This document shows, one piece after another, positions 1 to 7,566 of a stretch of DNA of 32,897 bases. How positions within the stretch are numbered: position 1 is the stretch's first letter; the number at the start of each line of letters is the position of its first letter. Made by a program: the position numbers and the translations under genes. The notes beneath the pieces are model-generated. The model was given only the letters and a program-made list of their open reading frames with translations, made no database searches and was not told the DNA's origin. Source of the DNA: Terriglobia bacterium (GTDB lineage: Bacteria; Acidobacteriota; Terriglobia; UBA7540); NCBI GenBank assembly GCA_030037755.1, contig JASHQD010000424.1, positions 1-32,897 on the forward strand, read 5' to 3'.

Positions 1-124
1 GATCCGTGATTCCCAATTGCGCCGCTGCCGCTCGCTGCGTCAAGTGTCCCTTCTTTACCTCATGCAACACCTTCAATCGGTCCCGCTCTCTCGTGCTTAA
101 CACCAGCATCTCCTGTTCGCTCAT
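1..124 (-). CDS. ISNCY-like family transposase, N-terminal fragment (continues beyond the left edge)
   Basis: Reverse complement from ATG at 124-122 reads MSEQEMLVLSTRERDRLKVLHEVKKGHLTQRAAAAQLGITD, open to the window edge; matches the helix-turn-helix N-terminus I associate with ISNCY transposases. Not in the supplied ORF track because it has no stop inside the window. Confidence 0.7.
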   Translation of the reverse strand, partial: MSEQEMLVLSTRERDRLKVLHEVKKGHLTQRAAAAQLGITD

Positions 125-149
125 CCGGCCAGTCTGCCGGTTTCAAACA

Positions 150-193
150 GGAACTTTCTACTTTGCTGAAAGAGGAACTTCTCACTTTGCTGC
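150..193. repeat. Two ~20-bp direct repeats at a presumed IS end
   Basis: GGAACTTTCTACTTTGCTGA (150-169) and GGAACTTCTCACTTTGCTGC (174-193), immediately upstream of the transposase start. Confidence 0.6.
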
Positions 194-313
194 GACACTG
201 TCGCGCGTAACCTCGCCGATTGATGCTCAGTCGTGGTAATCTTCGCTCGGGTGGCAAATCGCGCCGTCCCAGGCAGGTTGCACATTGCGTGCGGTTCCGG
301 ATTCGGAGTGTCT

Positions 314-790
314 GTGAGCTGCGAAAAACAAAGTCCGCCGGAATTGCCGGGCTGCCAGGAAGCGAACGGCCCGCTCGACTTCCAGCTGAGAATACTGAGC
401 GACCCGCGGCTGCTGGCGGTCGTGAGGTGCACGGTCGCGGAGTTTGCAGCCGTGTCCGGTTTCAAGGAAGATCAGTGCCGCTCGATCACACTGGCCGTCG
501 ACGAGGCGCTGAGCAACATCATCCGCCACGCTTACAACAATCGGCGCGACCAGGAAATTGAGATGAGATTGCACGCGGACATCGGCTGCCTGGAGTTCAC
601 TTTCGTCGACCGCGGCGAACCTTTAGATCGTTCCAAGTATTGCGCCCAGCCCCTGGACGCGGTGGCCCTGGGCGGACGGGGCACTCACCTGATCCGGCAG
701 ATCATGGACGAGGTGGTTTATGAGCGCGTGTCCGAAGGAAACAGGCTGCGCTTGAAAAAGTACTTGCCCCCAGCGAGGCTCACGCCTTGA
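314..790 (+). CDS. RsbW-type anti-sigma factor / serine-protein kinase (HATPase_c_2)
   Basis: N-box DEALSNIIRHAYNN, FVDRGEPLD and GGRGTHLIRQIMDEV motifs; ORF open from 233, GTG start at 314 is a plausible alternative. Confidence 0.85.
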   Translation: MSCEKQSPPELPGCQEANGPLDFQLRILSDPRLLAVVRCTVAEFAAVSGFKEDQCRSITLAVDEALSNIIRHAYNNRRDQEIEMRLHADIGCLEFTFVDRGEPLDRSKYCAQPLDAVALGGRGTHLIRQIMDEVVYERVSEGNRLRLKKYLPPARLTP

Positions 791-825
791 CTCACTTGTT
801 AGACGATAAGCGAGACGCAACCCCC

Positions 826-1152
826 ATGAAAATCTCCACGCGCGAGTTGAACGGCACCACCATTGTGGATGTAACCGGCGAGATCGATATGAGTACCTCG
901 CCCGGTTTTCGCACGGCGTTGCTGGAGTCGCTGAAGAAGACGCCCCGTTTGGCGGTAAACCTGACAAACGTGCGATACGTCGACAGCTCCGGAATTGCTT
1001 CCCTGGTCGAGGTGCTGAAAGCGGCGCGCATCAGCGACAAACGCCTGGTTCTGTTTGGGTTGAATGAGCCGGTCCAGGAGGTTCTGCAACTGACCCGGCT
1101 GACAAAGATCTTTGAGATTCGGAAGACCGAAAAAGAGGCGCTGGAAGTGTGA
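826..1152 (+). CDS. STAS-domain protein (anti-sigma factor antagonist / MlaB-like)
   Basis: MKISTRELNGTTIVDVTGEIDMSTSPGFR...VRYVDSSGIASLVEVLK, typical STAS fold with DSSG motif; the track ORF begins at 787 with a less likely start. Confidence 0.88.
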   Translation: MKISTRELNGTTIVDVTGEIDMSTSPGFRTALLESLKKTPRLAVNLTNVRYVDSSGIASLVEVLKAARISDKRLVLFGLNEPVQEVLQLTRLTKIFEIRKTEKEALEV

Positions 1153-1219
1153 AGTGCCAGGGATGGGCGCTCCAAAAGAGGCGACGGTCGAAGGATGAAC
1201 GGACGCTGCAGGAAGGTTC

Positions 1220-2038
1220 ATGTTGAAGACGCAGGATAAGGTCACCGCGCTACCGGCTCGAGTCGGGCTTGAGACGCTAAAGGGTCTAGCCTACCTCGGG
1301 GGATTGGCGCGGCTCACCGGCGAGTCCGCGTACTTGACCCTTGCGAGCCCTCTCAAGGGGCAACGACTGCGGGCGCAACGCGCCTTTCACCAGGCGATGG
1401 ACGTCGGCGTGGGGGCAGTGCCGATCGTTTCCCTCATCAGTTTCTTCGTGGGCCTCATCATCGCGCTGCAGAGCGCGTATGAACTGCGGCGTCTTGGGGC
1501 CATTGAATTCGTGGCCAATGCGGTAGCGATCTCGATCATACGCGAGTTGGGCCCGCTGATCACCGCTATCATCGTAATCGGCCGGTCGGGTTCGGCCTTC
1601 GCGGCTGAAATCGGAACCATGAAGGTCACCGAAGAAGTCGATGCGCTCAAGACAATGGCCATCAGCCCGGTGGCATTCCTGGTGGCGCCCAAGTTCCTGG
1701 CGATGCTGGTGATGGTGCCGTGCCTGACCATCTGGGCTGACGCCATGGGGGTTCTGGGCGGCTGCCTCTTCGGTGTGACAGGAGCCGATTTCACGGTGTT
1801 GTCGTATCTCCAGGCCACACGCGACGCCCTGGTTCTGCACGATATCTCCACGGGCCTGGTGAAGAGCGCCCTGTTTGCGGTCGTCATCACCGCGGTCGGT
1901 TGCCATGAAGGATTCTCAACCGGTGCCGGCGCCGAGGAAGTTGGTCACTCCACTACGGAGGCAGTCGTGAAGTCGATTTTCATGGTGATCGCGGTCGATC
2001 TGGTGTTTACGGCTCTTTTTTACCTCACCAACGGCTAA
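1220..2038 (+). CDS. mlaE: MlaE family lipid ABC transporter permease
   Basis: MlaE/YrbE-like permease signature: RELGPLITAIIVIGRSGSAFAAEIGTMKVTEEVDALKTMAISPVAFLVAPKFLA. Confidence 0.93.
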   Translation: MLKTQDKVTALPARVGLETLKGLAYLGGLARLTGESAYLTLASPLKGQRLRAQRAFHQAMDVGVGAVPIVSLISFFVGLIIALQSAYELRRLGAIEFVANAVAISIIRELGPLITAIIVIGRSGSAFAAEIGTMKVTEEVDALKTMAISPVAFLVAPKFLAMLVMVPCLTIWADAMGVLGGCLFGVTGADFTVLSYLQATRDALVLHDISTGLVKSALFAVVITAVGCHEGFSTGAGAEEVGHSTTEAVVKSIFMVIAVDLVFTALFYLTNG

Positions 2039-2920
2039 GGCCGAAATGCCGGGTGGGATCCCCTTTGCCGAGTCGGAACACAACCTCTCCTGGGTATTTG
2101 TTACTCGTTTTCTTCTAAGCGGCTGAAAATACGGAGCAAATAAATTTTCTCACTTTTGTCACTTTTCCCCACTGTCTCAAATTTCGAGTGCACACTATCG
2201 GGTGGCTGTGGAGTCGATGGTCAAAAGCTGGCGGGAGCCGCTCGCCAGGAAGCAAGGAGCCGGAGGTTTGAACCCGCGACGGCTCGCGCGCGACAGCCTG
2301 CACCAGCGTCCGACGAGACCCGCCGGCAGCAGGCAGAGCCTATATTGAGAGCCCAGGTCATGATTCAAGCGCGAATCTCCGGGATTGTTCGAGGCGAGCC
2401 GTCAAGAGGACGAAAGCACCATCACTTGCTCTCCGTTTATCTCCATGGAGCCTCCCTGCCCCAAGTCGCGCGCCAAGCGCGCCTGAAAGCCACTCATCGC
2501 CATCGCTCTATGTCTTTGGAAGGACAGCGTTTACGCCAGGAGATCGATCTTGAGCGGAGAGCGATCGCCTCCCCGCTGCGGACGTTGCAGATACGGCTTC
2601 ATACGGAGCCTCTTGCGCGAGGCTATAACAATCGGGGAAAGGACGTCAACAAGGCAAAAAAGATCTTAGAAAAAGGGCCGCCAAAGCCACTAAGCCATTT
2701 AGAATCAGCACGGGTCTGCAAAAAATCGTCAAAAAAGGCCTCGCCAAAGCCACTCGCGGCGCGGAGGCCGCGGGGACGACGAGCCACACTAACTGCCTTT
2801 AATACAATTCGATGCTGTGATGTATACGATCCAGTCGCAGCAACGATGAAATCTGCCAAAGCCATTATTTCGGCCTTGCGAGTCCTCCTACTCGGGATAA
2901 GATGATGGGGGAGCAGTTCG

Positions 2921-3745
2921 ATGAGCGAGCCTCTTACCGCGCCCGGACAACCGGCCATCTCCGTCGTGAACCTGCGGGTAAGCTACGGCGAGCGGGAGGT
3001 TCTGCACGGCATAACCTTCGAGGTGCAGCGCGGAGAGACTCTGGTGATACTGGGCGGCTCCGGTTCGGGCAAGAGCACATTGCTGCGGACGCTGGTGGGG
3101 CTCGAGAAACCGAGCAGCGGCGAGGTGTGGATCGAGGGTGTGAACATCGCCCAGGCTCCCGAACGCCAATTGGACGAGATCCGAAAGAAGATGGGCGTCT
3201 CTTTCCAGGGCGGCGCTCTTTTCGGTTCCATGACCGTGGGCGACAACGTGGCGCTGCCCTTGCGCGAACACACCCAGCTCGAAGAATCGACGATCGAAAT
3301 CATGGTGCGGATCAAGCTGGAGCAGGTCGGCTTGGCCAGCTTCGAGGATTTCATGCCCTCGCAGCTGAGTGGTGGGATGAAGAAGCGGGCCGCAGTCGCT
3401 CGCGCGCTGGCGATGGACCCCGAGATCCTGTTCTTTGACGAGCCTTCCGCCGGCCTCGACCCGATCATCGCGGCGGGAATTGACGACCTGATTCTCGAGC
3501 TGAAGAAGGCCTACACCATTTCCATCATCGTCGTCACACACGAACTGGCCAGCGCCTTCCTGATCGCGGACCGCATGCTCCTGATCGACCGCGGGAACAT
3601 CATCGCCGCCGGCACGAAGGCGGAACTGGCGACGAGCACCAACCCGCACGTGAGACAATTTCTCGACCGCGTTCCCGAGCCTCAGGTGGAGGACGAGCTC
3701 AATTATTTGCAGATGTTGACGGGGGACCGGAAGGCGGCAGAATAG
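2921..3745 (+). CDS. mlaF: MlaF-type ABC transporter ATP-binding protein
   Basis: Walker A GGSGSGKST, signature LSGGMKKRAAVARALA, Walker B EILFFDEPSAGLDP; adjacent to MlaE and MlaD. Confidence 0.95.
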   Translation: MSEPLTAPGQPAISVVNLRVSYGEREVLHGITFEVQRGETLVILGGSGSGKSTLLRTLVGLEKPSSGEVWIEGVNIAQAPERQLDEIRKKMGVSFQGGALFGSMTVGDNVALPLREHTQLEESTIEIMVRIKLEQVGLASFEDFMPSQLSGGMKKRAAVARALAMDPEILFFDEPSAGLDPIIAAGIDDLILELKKAYTISIIVVTHELASAFLIADRMLLIDRGNIIAAGTKAELATSTNPHVRQFLDRVPEPQVEDELNYLQMLTGDRKAAE

Positions 3746-3856
3746 TGGTCTTCCGAGAATTTGAGGCTTTCGGCTGGGTTTCGAGCAGATGATGAACAAA
3801 TTGATCCATGTCGAAGGGCTTTTCTTATCGCCTTGTAAGGACGCGGGACCGGGAGA

Positions 3857-4825
3857 ATGCGTATGAATTCGCGTGGCGAGCAGGTGTGGGTGGGGTTGTT
3901 TGTACTGGTCGCCACCGCTCTGCTGGTTGCGAGCGTGCTCTTTGTCACCGGGGCTTTCAGCCGCGGGAATATACCACATCGGACGTACGTCAACTTCGCG
4001 GGCGGCCTCGAGCCGGGCGCCGCGGTCCGGTTCGGGGGCATGAAGGCCGGCGCGGTCCGTGCGGTCCATGTGGACCCGCAAGACTCCACGCGGATCGAAG
4101 TCGATTTCGACGTGGCCCGCGACATTCCATTGAAGAGCGACAGCGTAGCCAAGATCACGAGCCTCGGGCCGCTCGGCGACAACTATCTGGAACTCAGCAC
4201 CGGCACGCGCGGGGCGCGCCCGGCGGAGCCGGGCAGCGTGTTGAATTCGGCGCAGTCGTTGAGCTTCGGCGACCTTGGCGATATGGTCGGCAGCCTCCAG
4301 CCGATGGTCCAGCAAACGCTCGAGAAGCTGAACGATCGGCTCGACGAGCTGCAAGTAACGGTGGCCCGCGCCAATGACCTGCTGAACGACCGCAACCGGG
4401 CCAACATCGGCGGGTCGCTGGCCAATGTCAACGGCATGCTCGCTGAGGACCGGCCCAAAGTCTCCGCCACTCTGAACAACGTGCAGTCCGCGAGCGAGCG
4501 CCTCACGCCGCTCCTCGACGATTTGAAGAAGACGATGGCGCAAGCCAACGACGTTCTGGGACACATCGACGCGGTTGTGGTTGAGGACCGTCCGGACTTG
4601 AAGGCTTCGCTCGTGGAACTGCGCCAGACGCTGGCTACGGCATCGTCGGTCATGGATCAGCTCAACCGGACCCTTGACTACAACGCCGACAACATCGACG
4701 AGACCCTGGCCAACATCCGGGTGACGACCCAGCACCTCAAAGATCTGACGGCGACTTTAAAGCGGCGGCCTTACACGCTGATCCGCGCCGACAAATCCCC
4801 CGAGCGTAAGCCGGGAGAGCAATAG
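3857..4825 (+). CDS. mlaD: MlaD/MCE family protein
   Basis: N-terminal TM segment, single MCE domain (YVNFAGGLEPGAAVRFGGMKAGAVRAV...ITSLGPLGDNYLELS), long helical C-terminal region. Confidence 0.92.
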   Translation: MRMNSRGEQVWVGLFVLVATALLVASVLFVTGAFSRGNIPHRTYVNFAGGLEPGAAVRFGGMKAGAVRAVHVDPQDSTRIEVDFDVARDIPLKSDSVAKITSLGPLGDNYLELSTGTRGARPAEPGSVLNSAQSLSFGDLGDMVGSLQPMVQQTLEKLNDRLDELQVTVARANDLLNDRNRANIGGSLANVNGMLAEDRPKVSATLNNVQSASERLTPLLDDLKKTMAQANDVLGHIDAVVVEDRPDLKASLVELRQTLATASSVMDQLNRTLDYNADNIDETLANIRVTTQHLKDLTATLKRRPYTLIRADKSPERKPGEQ

Positions 4826-4842
4826 GAAGGGCAACTGCGTTC

Positions 4843-5454
4843 ATGCGCCGAACGATACTCCTCATCCCGATCCTGTTCGCGACGGTGACGCTGGCCTCCT
4901 GCGGCAGCGGGCGCCCCATCCACTACTACACCGTCGATCTTCCGGCGGGGCCGGAGCCTACAGCAAGAGTCTATCCGGTTACCCTGCTGATCGGTCACAT
5001 CGGCGGACCCGAAATCCTGATGGACCAACCCATCGCCTATCGCGTCGGTCCGAATGAGATCGGCACGTATCAGTATCACCTTTGGGATGCGGCGCCGGTG
5101 CAAATGCTGAAAACCAGCCTGCTTCGCCGGCTTCGTGCTTCGGGCAAATATCAATCGGTGGCTGAGCTCGGCAGTTCGGCCCAGGGCGAATACGTGCTGC
5201 ACGGCAGGCTGTACGATTTCGAGGAGGTTGATGCCGGCGGCATGTCCGGGCTGGTGTCCATGGAGTTCGAACTGGATGACCGCAAGGATCGCAAGATGGT
5301 CTGGAACCACTTTTACTCCCACAGCGAGCCCGTTCAAGGCAAGACCATCGCCGATGTGGTCGCGGCGCTCGACCGCAATCTCCGGCAAGGCCTCGATGAG
5401 GTTGTCTCCGGTCTCGACGGGTACTTCGCCGCCAACTTGCACGCCGAGCCCTGA
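4843..5454 (+). CDS. PqiC/ABC-type transport auxiliary lipoprotein
   Basis: Lipobox LASC after a signal peptide; IHYYTVDLP... and YRVGPNEIGTYQYHLWDAAPVQML resemble the ABC_trans_aux family; position downstream of MlaD. Confidence 0.78.
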   Translation: MRRTILLIPILFATVTLASCGSGRPIHYYTVDLPAGPEPTARVYPVTLLIGHIGGPEILMDQPIAYRVGPNEIGTYQYHLWDAAPVQMLKTSLLRRLRASGKYQSVAELGSSAQGEYVLHGRLYDFEEVDAGGMSGLVSMEFELDDRKDRKMVWNHFYSHSEPVQGKTIADVVAALDRNLRQGLDEVVSGLDGYFAANLHAEP

Positions 5455-5502
5455 ATCAGCGCGCATTCGGCGGTCATCACAATAAGGGAGGGTTCGGTTT
5501 CG

Positions 5503-6270
5503 ATGAGTGCCGGGAGCGAGCGGCTGGCGTGCTTCGAGTTGTGGGGCGGAAACCGCGACGCAGATCATCTGGTGGAGTTGCCGGGCCTGGCCGGATGGGT
5601 TTACTCGGCGCCGTTCGATCCTGGTTCGGGCGGAGGAGACGTTCACTACATTTCCGTGTGCAGCCGGGGCCTGATTTCACGCATCGTCGTGGCCGATGTA
5701 GCAGGCCACGGCAGCGACGCCAGCCGGATCGCACAAAACCTGCGCTCCGTTCTGCAGCGCCACACGAACAACCGGGATCAGTCCGCGCTGATGCGGGAAT
5801 TGAATCAGGCTTTTGTTCCCAGAGCTGTCAGGAGCCAGTATGCCACCGCCGCGGTGTTCAGCTTCTACGTAGAAACGGCGGAATTGGTCTTCAGTAACGC
5901 GGGTCATCCCCCGGCGCTCTGGTACCGGGTGAAAGAGGATTCCTGGGAATTGCTGGAGGACGATACGGCGTTCGCGGTAGAGATCGAAGGATTGCCCCTG
6001 GGCCTGATCCCGGGGACCAGTTACTCACAGACCGGCGTCCGGCTGGGCGTGGGAGATGCGCTGGTTCTTTACACGGACGGGATCACGGAAGCGATGGATT
6101 CCTCGGGCGCCGAGTTGGGCCACACGGGACTGCTAAAACTGGCACGGGGCCTGGAGGTTGGGGCCCCGGCTGACATGGCTCGGGAGCTGATTGCTGGAGT
6201 GAGGCGCTTCACCGGGAACACACGACCCCGGGACGACGAGACTTTGGTTGTCCTCCAGCACGTTGTTTAG
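5503..6270 (+). CDS. SpoIIE/RsbU-type PP2C serine phosphatase
   Basis: GGGDVHYISV, VADVAGHGSDAS, FSNAGHPPALWY, LVLYTDGITEAMD, RDDETLVVL: conserved PP2C_SIG motifs with acidic metal ligands intact. Confidence 0.9.
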   Translation: MSAGSERLACFELWGGNRDADHLVELPGLAGWVYSAPFDPGSGGGDVHYISVCSRGLISRIVVADVAGHGSDASRIAQNLRSVLQRHTNNRDQSALMRELNQAFVPRAVRSQYATAAVFSFYVETAELVFSNAGHPPALWYRVKEDSWELLEDDTAFAVEIEGLPLGLIPGTSYSQTGVRLGVGDALVLYTDGITEAMDSSGAELGHTGLLKLARGLEVGAPADMARELIAGVRRFTGNTRPRDDETLVVLQHVV

Positions 6271-6305
6271 AGGTGGACGGCTTTTGCGTCGCCGTGTTAT
6301 GGGAC

Positions 6306-7565
6306 CTACTTCACCTTGACATCGGGTTCCACGGACATGCCGGGCCGCAGAAGATGCTCGGGGTCCTGGCCCTTGTCGAATGTGATCTTCACCGGGATGC
6401 GCTCCACCACCTTGACGTAGTTTCCGGTGGCGTTCTCGGGCGGCAGCAGGCTGTAAAGGGCGCCTGTAGCGCCGCCGATGTTGAGAACGTGACCGTCGTA
6501 GTCGCGTCGATAGGTGTCAACGTGGATCTTCACCGGCTGGCCGGGCCTCATATAGGTCAACTGCGTTTCCTTAAAGTCGGCCGTCACCCAGATGTTCTGG
6601 CTGTCGAGGGGGACGATGGTCATCATTTGCTGGCCCGGCGAGACGTTCTGGCCCGGCTGGACGCTTCGCTGTCCGACGATTCCGCTCACGGGCGCCAGCA
6701 CGGTGGTGTATTGCAGGTTGAGCTGAGCCTGCTCGAGCGCCGCCTGCGCCTGTTCCGCTTGCGCCTGTGCGGCCTCCGCCCGCGACCTTTGCACGGAGAT
6801 TTGTTGCGGACGCGTCTCGGCGTAGGTCAGGTTGGCTTGCGCCTGGGACACGCGGGTCCGCGCCCCGGTCACGGTCTGCTCCGCCGCGGCCGCCGACGAT
6901 CGGGCGGCTTCGACACCGGCGGCTGTGGCCTTCTGAGAGTCCACTGCCTGAGTGTAGATCTGCTGGGCGATTTCGTCCTTGGCTGCCAGCGGCTTGTAGC
7001 GGCTGACGTCGTCCTGCGCCTTCAGGTCGTTCGCTTCGGCCTGCCGCAGCGTGGCCTGCGCCGACTCAAACTGCGCCTGGGCCGCCGCCAGGGCGGCCTG
7101 CGCGTTGTCAACATCCGCCTGGGCTGACGAGAGCTGGCTCGAAGTGTTGACCGAAGTCAACGGCACGCCGACCCGCGCCGCCTCCGAGGTGGACTTCAGA
7201 TTGGCGAGAGTGGCCTTGGCGTTGGCGACGGCCACGTTATAGTCCTTGGGATCGAGCTGCGCCAGCACGGTGCCCGCCTGCACGAACTGGTTGTTGTCCA
7301 CCGTCACGCGAACCACGTAGCCCGGCACGCGGGAGCTGACGGGGTAGATGTAGCCGTCGATCTCCGCATCGTCGGTGGACTCGTAGGACTCGATGTAACG
7401 ATACAGCGGGATCGCGGCCGCCACCAGGATCAGCCCGATGACGAGGAAAATGATCAGGCGGCGCGTCTTCCTGCGCTGCGGAGTGGATCGCGGGCCGCCT
7501 GGTCCTGTGCTGCCGATGCCCGGCCGTGCGCCCTGCTCGGGAGTTTCCGTCGCTGTAGTGGCCAT
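6306..7565 (-). CDS. emrA: HlyD/EmrA family membrane fusion protein
   Basis: Single TM, barrel-sandwich halves, alpha-helical hairpin rich in A/Q, TTVLAPVSGIVGQRSVQPGQNVSPGQ. Start set at MATTATETPEQ (7565), not the longer track ORF which overlaps TolC. Confidence 0.9.
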   Translation of the reverse strand: MATTATETPEQGARPGIGSTGPGGPRSTPQRRKTRRLIIFLVIGLILVAAAIPLYRYIESYESTDDAEIDGYIYPVSSRVPGYVVRVTVDNNQFVQAGTVLAQLDPKDYNVAVANAKATLANLKSTSEAARVGVPLTSVNTSSQLSSAQADVDNAQAALAAAQAQFESAQATLRQAEANDLKAQDDVSRYKPLAAKDEIAQQIYTQAVDSQKATAAGVEAARSSAAAAEQTVTGARTRVSQAQANLTYAETRPQQISVQRSRAEAAQAQAEQAQAALEQAQLNLQYTTVLAPVSGIVGQRSVQPGQNVSPGQQMMTIVPLDSQNIWVTADFKETQLTYMRPGQPVKIHVDTYRRDYDGHVLNIGGATGALYSLLPPENATGNYVKVVERIPVKITFDKGQDPEHLLRPGMSVEPDVKVK

Positions 7566-7566
7566 T

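Noticed and set aside
2255-2290. tRNA-like GGTTTGAACCCGCGAC string (T-loop like on the - strand)
   Set aside because: The flanking bases do not pair to form a T stem and no acceptor, anticodon or D arm could be found; at best a chance match or decayed remnant.
2156-2905. 249-aa + strand ORF between mlaE and mlaF
   Set aside because: Low-complexity R/A-rich translation with no recognisable domain, crosses the repeats and hairpins, and overlaps nothing conserved; treated as non-coding.
2888-4735. 615-aa antisense ORF opposite mlaF/mlaD
   Set aside because: Runs antisense to two strongly recognised genes; long antisense frames are expected in high-GC codon-biased DNA and the translation is H/R/Q/V-rich.
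6277-6295. Possible terminator ACGGC-TTTTGCGTC-GCCGT between the convergent PP2C and EmrA genes
   Set aside because: Stem only 5 bp with a 9-nt loop and no T tract; too weak to call.
6273-7127. 284-aa + strand ORF opposite EmrA
   Set aside because: Antisense, L/R/G/H-rich translation typical of a shadow ORF.
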